The translations under genes were made by a program, and so were the position numbers. From Hyphomicrobiales bacterium (GTDB lineage: Bacteria > Pseudomonadota > Alphaproteobacteria > Rhizobiales > Beijerinckiaceae), in NCBI GenBank assembly GCA_027483945.1, contig JAIXTM010000007.1:62001-126000 (forward strand): a DNA stretch of 64,000 bases, written 5' to 3'. This document shows positions 1 to 10,900 of this stretch, piece after piece. How positions within the stretch are numbered: the stretch's first letter is position 1; the number at the start of each line of letters is the position of its first letter. The notes below the pieces were generated by a model that did not search any database, was not told the origin of the DNA, and saw nothing but the letters and a program-made list of their open reading frames with translations.

Positions 1-952
1 TGTGGCAGGTCTTGATGACGAGGAGCGAATAGGCGCCGAGGAACGCCTTGCCCATGACCATGGCCGAGCGGTCCGGCGTCAGGAAGCGCTTGTTCTTCCC
101 CAGCCGCTTGATGAACGAGAAGATGTAATCCCAGCGGCCGCAATTGAGACCGACGATGTGGTCCTTCATCTCGTGGAGGATCTCGTCCATCTCGAACGCG
201 GCCGGCAGCGTCTCGATGAGGATCGTTGCCTTCAGCGTGCCGCGCGCGATGCCGAGCGCCTCCTGGGCGCGCACGAATACCTCGTTCCACAGCCGGGCCT
301 CCCGGTGGCTTTCCAGCTTCGGCAGGTAGAAGGCCGGGGTGAGGCCGCGCTGGACGATGGCGCGGGCATTGTGGAAGACGTAGAGGCCGAAATCGAACAG
401 GGCGCCGGCCATCGGTTCGCCGTCGACAAGAACGTGGTTCTCCGGCAGGTGCCAGCCGCGCGGGCGCACCAGCAGCGTCGCCGGATCGTCCTTGAGCTTG
501 TAGGCCTTGCCGGTCTTCGCGTCGGTAAAATCGATCCGCCCGGCCCAGCGGTCCTTCAGGTTGATCTGGCCGCCCACCATGTTCGCCCAGGTCGGCGAGC
601 TGGCATCCTCGAAATCGGCCATGAACATCTTCGCGCCGGAGTTCAGCGCATTGACGATCATCTTGCGGTCGACGGGGCCGGTGATCTCCACCCGCCGGTC
701 CTGGAGGTCGGCCGGGATCGGCGCGACCTTCCAGTCGCCGGAGCGGGTCGCGGCGGTCTCAGGCAGGAAATCCGGCAGTTCGCCCCTGTCGAACCGGGCC
801 TGGCGTTCCGCACGCGCCTTCAGGAGAGACAGCCTCGTGGCGTTAAAGCGCCGGTGCAGGTCGGCCAGGAAGGCCAAGGCCTCGCCCGACAGGATCTCGT
901 CATAACGCGGACCCATCGGCCCCCGGATCTCGACGCCGTCCACTACAGCCAT
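1..952 (-). CDS. aceB: Malate synthase A (partial, C-terminal part beyond window)
   Basis: Condenses glyoxylate with acetyl-CoA to malate in the glyoxylate shunt; cytosolic. The 317 codons present translate to a typical malate synthase A N-terminal half, including [14 protein letters not shown], the RPRGWHL block, [11 protein letters not shown] and [20 protein letters not shown], which line the active site in this family. The family is about 530 residues, so roughly 60 percent is here and the reading frame runs off the left edge without a stop. The ATG at 952 is preceded by GGGAGACGAGG, a good ribosome-binding site. The ALDH7 gene lies 31 bp upstream on the same strand, so the two may be co-transcribed; the shunt would use acetyl-CoA from amino-acid breakdown. 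The isoform call (A rather than G) rests on these motifs. Confidence 0.93.
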   Translation of the reverse strand, partial: MAVVDGVEIRGPMGPRYDEILSGEALAFLADLHRRFNATRLSLLKARAERQARFDRGELPDFLPETAATRSGDWKVAPIPADLQDRRVEITGPVDRKMIVNALNSGAKMFMADFEDASSPTWANMVGGQINLKDRWAGRIDFTDAKTGKAYKLKDDPATLLVRPRGWHLPENHVLVDGEPMAGALFDFGLYVFHNARAIVQRGLTPAFYLPKLESHREARLWNEVFVRAQEALGIARGTLKATILIETLPAAFEMDEILHEMKDHIVGLNCGRWDYIFSFIKRLGKNKRFLTPDRSAMVMGKAFLGAYSLLVIKTCH

Positions 953-983
953 CCTCGTCTCCCGCTTTTTCCAGTATAACGGA

Positions 984-2510
984 TTAGCCGATATCGAATG
1001 TTACGCCCTGTGCCAATGGCAGGGTCCTGCCGTAATTGATGGTGTTGGTGGCGCGGCGCATATAGGCCTTCCACGCGTCCGAGCCGGCCTCGCGGCCGCC
1101 GCCCGTCTCCTTCTCGCCTCCGAACGCCCCGCCGATCTCGGCACCCGATGGGCCGATATTGACGTTGGCGATGCCGCAATCGGAGCCGGCGGCGCTGACG
1201 AAGAGCTCCGCCTCGCGCATGTCGAGCGTGAAGATGGAGGAGGAGAGGCCCGCGCCCACCGCGTTGTTGAGCGCGATCGCCTCGCCGATCTCCCGGTAGC
1301 GCAGGACGTAGAGGATCGGCGCGAAGGTCTCGCGCAGGACCGGCCCGTCATGGGCCGGCATCTCCACCAGAGCCGGGCGGGCATAGAACGCATCCGGCGC
1401 GCCCGTATCGACCCGCGTCCCGCCATGGACCGTACCCCCGGCGGCGCGGGCATCGGCCAGCGCCTGTTCCATGCCGCGCCATGCGGCCGCGTCGATCAGC
1501 GGGCCGACCAGCGTGCCGGCCTTGAGCGGATCGCCGACGCTGACGCTGCCATAGGCCGCCGCCAGCTTCGGGACGAGCGCGTCATAGACGCTCTCGTGGA
1601 CGAAGAGGCGCCGCAGCGTGGTGCAGCGCTGGCCCGCCGTGCCCATGGCGGCGAAGGCGATCGCCCGCAGCGCGAGGTCGAGATCGGCGGAGGGCGCGAC
1701 GATGGCCGCGTTGTTGCCGCCGAGCTCCAGGATGGCGCGGGCGAACCGCGCGGCGAGGACCGGCGCGACCTCGCGGCCCATCCGGGTGGAGCCGGTGGCG
1801 GAGACGACGGGAACGCGCTCGTCCGCGACGAGCGCCGCGCCGATTTCGCGCTCGCCGATCAGCACTTCCGAGAGGCCCCGCGGGATGCCGCCGAAGCGGG
1901 CGCCGGCGCGCTCCACCAGCGCCTGGACGGCGAGCGCCGTCAGCGGTGTCTTCTCGGAGGGCTTCCAAACGACGCTGTCCCCGCAGACAAAGGCGAGCGC
2001 GGCGTTCCAGCTCCACACGGCGACGGGGAAGTTGAAGGCCGAGATGACGCCGCAGACGCCGAGCGGATGCCACGTTTCCATCATCCGGTGCTCAGGCCGC
2101 TCGGTCGCGATGGTCAGGCCGAAGAGCTGGCGCGACAGGCCGACGGCATAGTCGCAGATGTCGATCATCTCCTGGACCTCGCCGAGGCCTTCGGAGACGA
2201 TCTTGCCGGCCTCGATGGAAACGAGGCGGCCGAGATCCTCCTTCGCCGCCCGCAGTTCCTCGCCCAGAAGGCGCACGAATTCGCCGCGCCGGGGCGCGGG
2301 CACCGCGCGCCATGCAAGGAACGCCTCGTACGCCCGGCCGATGGCAGCCTTCGCCTCGGATTCGGAGGTCGTCGCCAGCGTCGCGATAGGCCGGCCGTCG
2401 ATGGGGCAGCGCGCGGTCAGGCCGCTCTCGGCATAGGCACCGGCGGGGACGCCGAGGCGCTTGAGGATGGCGAGCGTCTTGGGGGCGAGGGCGGATGTGG
2501 GGGCGGCCAT
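984..2510 (-). CDS. ALDH7-type aldehyde dehydrogenase (probable 2-aminoadipate 6-semialdehyde dehydrogenase)
   Basis: NAD(P)-dependent oxidation of an aldehyde to an acid. The 508-residue product has the ALDH general base Glu262 in ILELGGNNA and the nucleophile Cys296 in [10 protein letters not shown]. The C-terminal signature [19 protein letters not shown] and the ending RATNTINYG are characteristic of the ALDH7A1/AmaB group, whose usual substrate is 2-aminoadipate 6-semialdehyde from lysine or pipecolate. The frame is open back to 2588, but [11 protein letters not shown] at 2510 fits the family start. A divergent FAD amine oxidoreductase at 2669 could supply the substrate (pipecolate or a related amine to a cyclic imine and semialdehyde). 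Substrate assignment is inference from subfamily and context; ALDH membership is certain. Confidence 0.88.
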   Translation of the reverse strand: MAAPTSALAPKTLAILKRLGVPAGAYAESGLTARCPIDGRPIATLATTSESEAKAAIGRAYEAFLAWRAVPAPRRGEFVRLLGEELRAAKEDLGRLVSIEAGKIVSEGLGEVQEMIDICDYAVGLSRQLFGLTIATERPEHRMMETWHPLGVCGVISAFNFPVAVWSWNAALAFVCGDSVVWKPSEKTPLTALAVQALVERAGARFGGIPRGLSEVLIGEREIGAALVADERVPVVSATGSTRMGREVAPVLAARFARAILELGGNNAAIVAPSADLDLALRAIAFAAMGTAGQRCTTLRRLFVHESVYDALVPKLAAAYGSVSVGDPLKAGTLVGPLIDAAAWRGMEQALADARAAGGTVHGGTRVDTGAPDAFYARPALVEMPAHDGPVLRETFAPILYVLRYREIGEAIALNNAVGAGLSSSIFTLDMREAELFVSAAGSDCGIANVNIGPSGAEIGGAFGGEKETGGGREAGSDAWKAYMRRATNTINYGRTLPLAQGVTFDIG

Positions 2511-2668
2511 GGGGAAACTCCGCTGCTCGGGCTTGGCAGAACCGGCCTCTCGTGTAGCCAAGGCCGTCGCGGCTGCGCAATCGCGCATTGGCCGGGAACC
2601 GCATGGGCATCGGCGCCGGTCCGGTGCAAAAGGCCAGCGGGCGCCGGCGGCGCCGCACAGGGCGTGTG

Positions 2669-3865
2669 ATGAGCGACCAGAGCTGCGACGTGGTGGTGAT
2701 CGGCGGTGCCGCGATGGGGTCCTCGGTCGCCTGGCATTTGGCGGGGCTGATGGGAGAGGGCGCCCGCATCCTCGTCATCGAGCGCGATCCCACCTATGCC
2801 CATTCGGCCTCGGCCCTCTCGGCGGCGTCCATCCGCCAGCAATTCTCCTCGCCCGTGAACATCCGCATCTCGCTGCACGGGATCGCGTTCATGCGCGCCG
2901 TCGGCGAGCATCTGAAGGTCGGCGAGGACCGTCCGCGCATCGACCTGAGAGAGGGCGGCTATCTCTACCTCGCCAGCCCGGCCGGTGCCGGGCTTCTGGC
3001 TGAGCTCAACGCGCTCCAGCGCGCCGAGGGCGCCGACATCGTGCTGATGGACGAAGACGGCCTCTCCGGCCGCTTCCCGTGGCTGAGCCTCGACGGCGTC
3101 GCAGCGGGCAGTTGGGGCCGCACGGGCGAGGGATGGTATGACGGCTGGGCCCTGCTCCAGGCCTTCCGCAAGGCGGCAAGAGCCCGCGGCGTCGCCTACC
3201 GCCAGGACGCGGTGACGGGTCTGGAGCGTGACGGGAACCGGATCGCCGCCGTGCGCACCGCATCCGGCGAGCGGATCGCCTGCGGCGCGGTCGTCAATTG
3301 CGCCGGGTCCGGCGGCCGGGCCATCGCCGCCATGGCAGGCATCGACATCCCGGTCCATGCCAAGCGCCGCTTCGTCTTCTCCTTCACCTGCCCCGACAGG
3401 CTGGATGGCATGCCGCTGCTCATCGACCTGTCGGGCGCCTATGTGCGCCCCGAGGGCGAAGGCTTCATCTGCGGCATCTCGCCTCCGGCGGAGGCCGATC
3501 CGGACTGGGACGACGCCGATCCCGACGCCAATGTCGTGGACTGGAGCCTGTTCGAGGAGACGATCTGGCCGGCGCTCGCCGGGCGCATTCCCGCCTTCGA
3601 GCGGATCAGGCCCGGCCGGGCCTGGGCCGGGCCCTACGACATGAACCTGTTCGACCACAACGCCATCGTCGGTCCCGCGCCCGCGGTCGAGAACCTCCAT
3701 CTCTGCAACGGCTTTTCCGGCCACGGCCTGCAGCAATGCCCGGCCGTCGGCCGGGGTCTCGCCGAGCTCATCGCGCTCGGCCGCTACGACAGTCTCGATC
3801 TCTCCGATCTCGGCTATGAGCGCATACCGGCAGGGCGTCCGCTCCTGGAACGCAATGTCATCTAG
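2669..3865 (+). CDS. FAD-dependent amine/amino-acid oxidoreductase (DAO family)
   Basis: Predicted flavoprotein oxidase or dehydrogenase acting on an amine or secondary amino acid. The N terminus holds the Rossmann dinucleotide-binding loop VIGGAAMGSSVAWHLA followed by an acidic strand end (VIERD); the C-terminal FAD contacts are in LFDHNAIVGPAP and GFSGHGLQQCPAVGRGLAEL, as in the glycine/sarcosine oxidase-like and FOXRED1-like group. Length (398 residues) is normal. The frame is open upstream to 2588, but the ATG at 2669 sits directly before the conserved strand. It is divergent from the ALDH7 gene with 158 bp between them, so a pipecolate-oxidase-like step feeding the semialdehyde dehydrogenase is the economical reading; sarcosine or dimethylglycine activity cannot be excluded. 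No regulator gene adjoins it. Confidence 0.82.
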   Translation: MSDQSCDVVVIGGAAMGSSVAWHLAGLMGEGARILVIERDPTYAHSASALSAASIRQQFSSPVNIRISLHGIAFMRAVGEHLKVGEDRPRIDLREGGYLYLASPAGAGLLAELNALQRAEGADIVLMDEDGLSGRFPWLSLDGVAAGSWGRTGEGWYDGWALLQAFRKAARARGVAYRQDAVTGLERDGNRIAAVRTASGERIACGAVVNCAGSGGRAIAAMAGIDIPVHAKRRFVFSFTCPDRLDGMPLLIDLSGAYVRPEGEGFICGISPPAEADPDWDDADPDANVVDWSLFEETIWPALAGRIPAFERIRPGRAWAGPYDMNLFDHNAIVGPAPAVENLHLCNGFSGHGLQQCPAVGRGLAELIALGRYDSLDLSDLGYERIPAGRPLLERNVI

Positions 3866-3869
3866 CCTG

Positions 3870-3892
3870 TCCCCGGCGCTCGGCGCCGGGGA
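3870..3892. terminator. Bidirectional hairpin between convergent genes
   Basis: TCCCCGGCGC, a TCG loop, then GCGCCGGGGA: a perfect 10-bp GC stem lying 5 bp after the oxidoreductase stop and 26 bp before the end of the convergent esterase gene. There is no T tract on either side, so this is a strong hairpin that could terminate or protect both transcripts rather than a classical intrinsic terminator. Confidence 0.6.
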
Positions 3893-3917
3893 AGGAGGGA
3901 GGCAGCCTGAACGGCAC

Positions 3918-5114
3918 TTATCGCGGCGCGGGATTGGTCCCGGTCGCCGCCGCGCCGAACGAGGCCTGGAGGTCCTTGACCGCGACGTCCTGCGCCGCCT
4001 TGGCGTCGGCGACCACGGCGGCCATGCCGAAGAATTCGTGGGTCACGCCCTGATAGTCGGTGTGGTTCACCGGGACGCCTGCCTCCTTCAGCTTCGCCGC
4101 CAGCATCGCCCCGTCATCCCGCAGCGGATCGATCTGGGCGGTGATGATGGTCGTGGGCGGCAGGTTCTTGAGATCCGCCTTGTTCACGAGGTCGAGGCGC
4201 GGGTCCATGAGGTCGGCGGGGCCGCGCGTCGCGTGACCGAGGAACCAGTCCATCATGGCCTTGTTCAGCGGCTTGGCGGCCGCGTTGTCCCGGTAGGACT
4301 TCGTGTTCATGTCGCCCTGCGCCACCGGATAGACGAGCAATTGGTGCACGGGGGACTTCAGGCGGCCGTCTCGCGCGGCGATGGCGACATTGATGGCGAG
4401 GTTTCCGCCCGCGCTCTCGCCGGCCAGCGCGATGCGGTTGTCGTCGCCGCCGAGCTGCTGCGCATTTTGAAGCAGCCAGCGATAGGCCGCGATCGCGTCG
4501 TCATGGGCGGCGGGGAACTTGTCCTCCGGCGCCTGGCGGTAATGGAACGACACGACGATGGCCCTGGCCTGCTTCGCCAGCGCCCGGGGCGTGGCGTCAT
4601 AGGTGTCCAGATCGGCGATGACCCAGCCGCCGCCGTGGAAATAGGCGATGACCGGCAGCGGACCCTGCCCGGCATCGTCCGGCCGGTACACGCGCGCCGG
4701 CAGCGGGCCTGTCGTGCCCTGGAACGTGATGTCCTTGACGGCGACACCCGGCTCCGGCGCGGCGTTCCGCCCCTCCTTGGTGAGGAGCAGCTTCACCGCG
4801 TCCGCCGGAGTCGGCTGAAGCCGCGCCTCCAAAGGCGTCAGGTTCTCGATCGCCATGGGCCGCAACTCGGCCATCGCGTCGAGCACGTGCTTCATGTCGA
4901 TATCCGCTTCCGCCAGGGGACTGCCGGTGACCGCGCGCACGACCTGGTCCACGCGGTCGCGCATCGTGGGCTCGCGCGGCGGCGGGGCTGGCGTCTGCGC
5001 GGGCGTTGCGACGGGTGCCTGCGCCGCCGGCCGGGTGTCAGTCTGGGCACCGGCCGCGCCGGCAATGGCCGCGATCGCGGCCGTGGCAAGGAACGTGCGC
5101 TTGAGCATGGGCAT
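3918..5114 (-). CDS. Secreted alpha/beta hydrolase (HSL-type esterase/lipase)
   Basis: Carboxylester hydrolase of the hormone-sensitive-lipase group, predicted to be exported. The first 24 residues (MPMLKRTFLATAAIAAIAGA...) form a signal peptide, then a Pro/Ala linker of about 30 residues. The catalytic domain shows the oxyanion motif YFHGGGWV, the nucleophile elbow GESAGGN, an acid in TAQIDPLRDDG and a histidine in GVTHEFFG, giving a complete Ser-Asp-His triad. Length (398) is longer than cytosolic HSL esterases because of the leader and an extra N-terminal helical segment. A second Met two codons downstream (MLKR) could be the true start. It stands alone on the minus strand between the cyclase gene upstream and a convergent neighbour. 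Natural substrate unknown. Confidence 0.87.
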   Translation of the reverse strand: MPMLKRTFLATAAIAAIAGAAGAQTDTRPAAQAPVATPAQTPAPPPREPTMRDRVDQVVRAVTGSPLAEADIDMKHVLDAMAELRPMAIENLTPLEARLQPTPADAVKLLLTKEGRNAAPEPGVAVKDITFQGTTGPLPARVYRPDDAGQGPLPVIAYFHGGGWVIADLDTYDATPRALAKQARAIVVSFHYRQAPEDKFPAAHDDAIAAYRWLLQNAQQLGGDDNRIALAGESAGGNLAINVAIAARDGRLKSPVHQLLVYPVAQGDMNTKSYRDNAAAKPLNKAMMDWFLGHATRGPADLMDPRLDLVNKADLKNLPPTTIITAQIDPLRDDGAMLAAKLKEAGVPVNHTDYQGVTHEFFGMAAVVADAKAAQDVAVKDLQASFGAAATGTNPAPR

Positions 5115-5223
5115 GCCTTCCGGAACGGGCCGGCACCGGTCGGCCGGCCGAGGCTTGTCTTTGGGGTTCCGCAGGCAACGCCTCGCCTGCGGGGACGGTT
5201 CCGTTCAGGTAGGCCTGCGGGCC

Positions 5224-7122
5224 TTAGCGCCGGAAGGTCTGGACCTCCGACACGGTCCCGTCGGCGAAGGTGATCTGGGCCGAGACCTCTCGGATATCCG
5301 GGCGGATCTGCAGATAGGGCCGCGTCTCCGCCGGGATGGCGTAGGGGTTCTTGGGATCGCAGGCCGGGAGCTCCAGCGGCCGCGCCGGCGCCTCGCCGTT
5401 GAAGCCAATCTCGACCGAGGCGATGGCGCAGCGATTGCTGACCAGATGGGTGAAATAGAGTAGCCCCGCCATGTCCTCGCGGAAGGCGAGCCAGGCATTG
5501 GGGAAGCGCGTCAGCACGTCCTTCTGCGCCGACACGAGCGCCGTCTGCGGATCGAAGACGATCGGGAAGGGCCCGGCGCTGCGCCCGGCCGCGTCGTCAT
5601 ATGCGACGTAGATCGTCGCACGCCCCTGATCGGGCGGCAGTTCGAACGTCGTCATCGGTGCGGGACGGCCGGTGCGCTGATCGATCGCCGACGCGCTGCC
5701 CGTGTTACGGAATGCACCTTGCTCGCCTACCCGGTAGGAGATCGCCGTGGCGGGCTCCGGCAGCGCCAGGGCCGCGGTCCAGCCCGAATTGGAGCGGGTG
5801 AAGGTCGCGGTCGGCCGCGTCGCCGAATGGCGGAAGAACGCCTCGATCTGGTCCTTGCGCTTGCGCGCCCGGTCCAGCCACGCGGCGAGCACCGACTGGT
5901 CGAGGAAATGACGGGCCAGCCGCCCTTCGGCTTCCGCTTCCAGGAAACGGTCGAGCGCGTCGAATTCCAGCCGGCGGTCGGTCAGGGTCTGCGTCCCGAG
6001 CCGGTCCTCCGAATATTCCTCGGCGAGAAGGAAATAGGCGGGCCCGAATTCGGGATGCTGGTTGGTGAAGGCCTCGACCCGGGCGCGGCGGTCGGCGCCC
6101 TCGAATTGCAGGGCCTGGACCAGCGCGCCCACCCGCGTCGGCTTGGCCTCGACCAGCCGCCCATAGGCCTCGCGCGCCCCGGCGCGGCCTTCCTGCACGC
6201 GCAGGAGCGCGGAATAGCGCAGATGCGGGTCGAGATGCTCGGTGCCCAGCGCCGCGAAGCCCTCATACGCCTTGCGGGCGCCGGCCTGGTCGCCGCGTGC
6301 CTCCAGCGTGCGGGCATTGTGGTAGAATTCGGCCGGCGCGCGCGGATTGTTCACCACGCCGCCCTGGCGGGAGAGCTGGGCGAACGCCTCCGCCGCATCG
6401 GCGGGCAGCCCGGTTTCGGCCGGCATAGCGGGACGATCCGCGCCCGGCTTGACCAGCACCCAGCCGAGGATTGCCGCGACCAGCAGGGCTGCCGCGGCGC
6501 TGACAACGAGGAGGACGGGGATGCGCCGCTGCGGCGACGGAACAGACGGCCGCGGCGGCTGCGCATCGACGCGCGGTTCCACCGTCACCGGCGTTTCCGA
6601 CAAACCGCCCCGCGCCCAGTCCACCACGAAGGCATGGACCGGATGCGGGATGTTCTTCACCGCCTTTTCGCCGATGTCGCGGAACGGCACGGAGATCTTG
6701 TTGGAGACCGCCTCGTGCACCGAGCGCGATATGCAGATCCCGCCGGGCTCGGCGAGGCTCTCAAGCCGCGCCGCGATGTTCACCCCGTCGCCGAGAAGAT
6801 CGGTGCCGCGCTCGACCACGTCGCCGATCGTGATGCCGATGCGGAACAGCAGGCGCTTGTTCGGCGGGTGGGGGAGGTTGCGGGTGCGCAGCGATTCCTG
6901 GATGTCGATGGCGCAGCGCACCGCCTCCACCGCGCTCTCGAACTCGCACATCACCGCGTCGCCGGCAGTGTTGAAGATGCGCCCGTGCGAGCGCGCCACG
7001 AAGGCGTCGAACACCTCGCGCGCATCGGCGAGCCGGGCGAGCGTATCCTCCTCGTCCTCGGAGACGAGGCGGGAATAGCCCGCCACGTCGGCGGCGAGAA
7101 TGGCGGCGATCTTGCGCTTCAC
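5224..7122 (-). CDS. Class III adenylate/guanylate cyclase with TPR-like C-terminal region
   Basis: Makes a cyclic nucleotide, probably cAMP. Residues 1-170 are a class III cyclase domain with both metal aspartates (AADVAGYSRL and NTAGDAVMCEF) and the transition-state Asn/Arg pair in GVNIAARLESLA. One membrane helix follows near residues 215-240 (VLLVVSAAAALLVAAIL), then helical, TPR-like sequence and a C-terminal region of about 200 residues I do not recognise. I start at the GTG at 7122 because VKRKIAAILAADVAGYS is the usual N terminus of this family and AGGT precedes it; an ATG at 7179 would add 19 residues. Many Hyphomicrobiales carry numerous such cyclases. It lies 106 bp downstream of the TetR gene on the same strand; joint function is not implied. 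Confidence 0.88.
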   Translation of the reverse strand: MKRKIAAILAADVAGYSRLVSEDEEDTLARLADAREVFDAFVARSHGRIFNTAGDAVMCEFESAVEAVRCAIDIQESLRTRNLPHPPNKRLLFRIGITIGDVVERGTDLLGDGVNIAARLESLAEPGGICISRSVHEAVSNKISVPFRDIGEKAVKNIPHPVHAFVVDWARGGLSETPVTVEPRVDAQPPRPSVPSPQRRIPVLLVVSAAAALLVAAILGWVLVKPGADRPAMPAETGLPADAAEAFAQLSRQGGVVNNPRAPAEFYHNARTLEARGDQAGARKAYEGFAALGTEHLDPHLRYSALLRVQEGRAGAREAYGRLVEAKPTRVGALVQALQFEGADRRARVEAFTNQHPEFGPAYFLLAEEYSEDRLGTQTLTDRRLEFDALDRFLEAEAEGRLARHFLDQSVLAAWLDRARKRKDQIEAFFRHSATRPTATFTRSNSGWTAALALPEPATAISYRVGEQGAFRNTGSASAIDQRTGRPAPMTTFELPPDQGRATIYVAYDDAAGRSAGPFPIVFDPQTALVSAQKDVLTRFPNAWLAFREDMAGLLYFTHLVSNRCAIASVEIGFNGEAPARPLELPACDPKNPYAIPAETRPYLQIRPDIREVSAQITFADGTVSEVQTFRR

Positions 7123-7181
7123 GGAACCTGCGCGCTCCCGGCTGTGCCCTCTTGCTAGCGGGAGAGCCACGGCCGCCATGT

Positions 7182-7196
7182 GATGTGGCGCACATC
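7182..7196. repeat. Inverted repeat GATGTG-GCG-CACATC
   Basis: Perfect 6-bp arms with a 3-bp spacer in the 106-bp gap between the TetR stop and the cyclase start. It may be a protein-binding site or small hairpin upstream of the cyclase. A related but differently spaced sequence lies at 12259-12276. Confidence 0.35.
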
Positions 7197-7228
7197 GCGC
7201 ACCGATGCAACGGCGCGCGGCTTCGCTC

Positions 7229-7828
7229 CTAGGCCGGCGTCTTCACCGCCCGCATGACGAAGTCTGTGAGTTCCTCGATGCTCGGGCCCGGCGTGCCGCC
7301 GCACTGCACGAGCAGGAGCGGATGGAAATAGCGCATCATGCAGAGCTGCACGCAGTGTGAGACGGTGTGCGGATCGCCCGGCGCGAATTCCCCGGTCCCG
7401 ATCCCCTCGCGCACGACGCCCTCGAAGATCGCGCATTTGCGGTGGATATGGCCTTCCACCACCTGCCAGCTCTCGTTCATGGCCGTCTCGACCATCTCGT
7501 GCATGCGCTGGTCGCTGGTATAGAGCCCCTCGTTCATGCGGTGCATGACGAGGATCATCTCGCGCAGGCGCGCCTCCGCCGTACCGGGTCCAGCGGCGAT
7601 GCCGGCGATGGTCGCCTCCACGTGGCGCATCAGCCGCTCGGCCACCGCCTCGTTGATCGCCTTCTTGGAATCGAAGAAGCGATAGACGTTGGCGGGGCTC
7701 ATCTTGAGCGTGCGCGCGATGTCCGCCACCGTGGTCTTCTGGTAGCCGATCTCGCGGAACAGCCGCTCGGCGGTCTCCATGATCCGCGAGCGCGTGTCCG
7801 TTTCGGTCTGTGCGAATGCGAGCGACAT
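7229..7828 (-). CDS. TetR-family transcriptional regulator of the adjacent RND pump
   Basis: Repressor-type regulator of 199 residues. The N-terminal TetR DNA-binding domain is clear: ETAERLFREIGYQKTTVADI leads into the recognition helix ARTLKMSPANVYRFFDSKK. The remaining 130 residues are the helical ligand-binding and dimerisation domain, with several Met/Cys residues (HCVQLCMMRYFH) that could line a hydrophobic pocket. It is the last gene of the order membrane fusion protein - RND permease - TetR on the minus strand, 83 bp after the permease stop. The palindrome at 12213-12244 before the first pump gene is the obvious target, which would make this an autoregulated loop. Ligand unknown. Confidence 0.9.
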   Translation of the reverse strand: MSLAFAQTETDTRSRIMETAERLFREIGYQKTTVADIARTLKMSPANVYRFFDSKKAINEAVAERLMRHVEATIAGIAAGPGTAEARLREMILVMHRMNEGLYTSDQRMHEMVETAMNESWQVVEGHIHRKCAIFEGVVREGIGTGEFAPGDPHTVSHCVQLCMMRYFHPLLLVQCGGTPGPSIEELTDFVMRAVKTPA

Positions 7829-7911
7829 CGTTCAAGAGCTAGAAATGTGCGGGCCGCGCGTCAATCGCGGCGCCGGGATGGGTGAGGAGCCGAACCGGTT
7901 CATGGAAAGCC

Positions 7912-10900
7912 TCATTCCGCCGCGAAGGCCAGCTGCGGCCGTCCGTCGGGCGCGGGCTCGTCCCGCGCCTGCGCCGGCTCGGCGCCGCCGCGCTCGTCCA
8001 AACGCTTGCGGAACCACAGCGCGTAGAGCGCCGGCAGGAACAGCAGCGTCAGGAAGGTCGCGACGAACAGGCCGCCCATGATCGTCACCGCCATCGGGCC
8101 CCAGAAGGCCGAGCCGGAGAGCGGGATCATGGCAAGGATCGCCGCCAGCGCTGTGAGGATGACCGGCCGCGCCCGGCGGACCGTCGCCTCCACGATCGCC
8201 TCCCGCCGCGTCGCGCCTTCGGAGACGTCGTGCTCGATCTGGTCCACCAGGATGACCGCGTTGCGCATGATCATGCCCGCGAGCGCGATCAACCCGAGGA
8301 GCGCGACGAAGCCGAACGGCCGATTCGTCACGTTGAGCGCCAGCGAGGCGCCGATGATGCCCAGCGGCGCGGTGAGGAAGACCAGGATCAGCCGGGAGAA
8401 GTTCTGCAGCTGGATCATCAGGAGGAGCAGCATCACCCCGACCATGAGCGGGAACAGCTTGAAGATCGAGGCATTGCCCTTCTCCGATTCCTCCACCGCG
8501 CCGCCGATTTCCAGCCGGTAGCCGGGCTCCAGCCGGTCGCGGATCGACTTCAGCTGCGGCCAGATCTGCGCGGTGACGTCTGGCGGCTGCACCCCGTCCA
8601 CCACGTCGGAGCGGACCGTGATCGACATGTCGCGGTTGCGCCGCCAGAGGATCGGCTCCTCGTGCTCGTAGGTGATGCGACCGACCTGCGAGAGCGGAAC
8701 CGGCACGCCGTTGCGCGCCACGATGGTGAGGTCGCCGATCGACTTCAGGTCCAGCCGCTCCGCCGCCACGGCGCGGGCGACGACGCCGACGCGCTCCGTC
8801 CCGGATCGGACCTGGGTCACGGTGTAGCCCGAGATCAGCGTCTGCAGCGTCTGCGAGACGGTCTGCGGATCGAGGCCCAGCGCCCGCGCCCGCTCTTGGT
8901 CGACGACGATGCGCACGGAAGGCGACATCTCGTTCCATTCCAGGTGCGGATCGACCACGTTCTTGTTGCGGTGCATGACCTCGCGCACGTCCCCGGCGAT
9001 GGCGCGGACATTCATGGGGTCCGGACCGACGACGCGGAACTGGACGGGGAAGCCCACCGGTGGGCCGAAATTGAACCGGTCGACGCGCACGCGCGCCTCC
9101 GCCAGCGCGCCTTCCGCGACCGCCTTCTCCACCCGCGCCTTGATGCGCTCGCGCGCCGCCACGTCCTTCGACACGATGACGATCTCGGCGAAGGCCTCGT
9201 TCGGCAGCTGCGGGTTGAGGCCGAGCCAGAAGCGCGGCGAACCCTGGCCGATATAGGTCGTGTAGGTGGCGATGTCGGCATCGCCCTCCAGAAGCCCCTC
9301 GGCCTTGCGCGCCGCCTCGGCCGTCACGCCAATGGCGGTGCCTTCCGGCATGCGCAGCTGGAAGAACAGCTCCGGGCGCTCCGAGAGGGGGAAGAATTGC
9401 TGCTGCACGCGTCCGAACGCGACGACCGAGACCGCGAAGACGACGATCGTGGCCGCGACCGTCGCGACGCGCCGGTTGACGCAGGCCTGGATGACGCGGC
9501 GCAGGCCCCGATACAGCCGCGTCTCGTAGATCGCGTGCGGGTCCGCATGGGCGCCGTGGGCAGCGAGGTCCTTCGGCAGCAGCTTGACGCCGATATAGGG
9601 CGTGAAGACCACCGCTACGATCCACGAGGCGACGAGGGCGATGGCGACGACCCAGAAGATGCCGCCCGCATATTCGCCGACGCCCGAATTGGCGAAGCCG
9701 ATGGGCAGGAAGCCGGCCGCCGTCACCAGCGTCCCGGTCAGCATGGGGAAGGCGGTCGAGGTCCAGGCGAAGGCGGCGGCGCGCATGCGGTCCCAGCCCT
9801 GCTCCATCTTCACCACCATCATCTCCACCGCGATGATGGCGTCGTCCACCAGGAGGCCGAGCGCGATGATGAGCGCGCCGAGGGTGATCCGGTGCAGGTC
9901 GATGCCGAGCACGGCCATGACCGCGAACGTGATGGCGAGGACGAGCGGCACCGAGAGCGCCACCACGATGCCCGTGCGCCAGCCGAGCGAGATGAAGGAC
10001 ACGATCAGGACGATGGCGAGCGCTTCCAGGAAGGAGCGCTCGAACTCCGCGATCGCGCCGTCCACCACCTGCGGCTGGTCGGCGATCTGCTCGATCTCGA
10101 CGCCGAGCGGCACGTCGGCCATGAAGGCGTCGGTCGCCGCCTTCACCTCCTTGCCGAAGTCCAGGATGTTGGCGCCCTTGGCCATGACGACGCCGAGGCC
10201 GACCGCCGGCTTGCCGCGCTGGCGCACGAGGTAGTCGGACGGGTCCTCGAAACCGCGCGTCACGGTCGCAATGTCGCCGAGACGAAAGACGCGCCCGCCC
10301 GCTTCCACCGGCGTCTCCGCCACGGCCCGCGCCCCGTCCAGAGCGCCGGTGACGCGCACGGGGACGCGCTGGGCGCCGGTCTCCACCGTACCCGCCGGCA
10401 CCATGGCGTTCTGTCGGGCAAGGGAATCGAAGAGTGCCTGCGGCGGGATGCCGAGCGTCGCCAGCTTGGCGTGGCTGAACTCGACGAAGACCTTCTCGTC
10501 CTGCACGCCGTAGAGGTTCACCTTGGTGACGATGGCGATGCGCAGCAGCCGCTGGCGCAGCGCCTCGGCCACCTGCTTCTTCTGGGCGTAGTCAGCATCC
10601 CCGGTCAGCATGTAGAGGATGGAATCGACGTCGCCATACTCGTCGTTGACGTTCGGCCCGATGAGCTCGGCCGGCAATTCGCCCCTGATGTCGCCGAGTT
10701 TCTTGCGCAGCTGGTAGAAGAGCTGCGGCACCTCCCGCGCCGGCGTGTTGTCGCGGAAGCCGACATTCATCGCGGTGAAGCCCGGCTTGGTGAAGGTGAT
10801 CACCTTGTCGAACCAGGGCAGCTCCTGCAGTTTCTTCTCGATCCGGTCGGAGACCTGCGCCTGCATTTCCAGGGCGGTCGCGCCCGGCCAGACCGCGGTG

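Noticed and set aside
2-979. Plus-strand frame at the left end
   Set aside because: The minus strand encodes malate synthase A with all family motifs; the plus-strand frame is its shadow.
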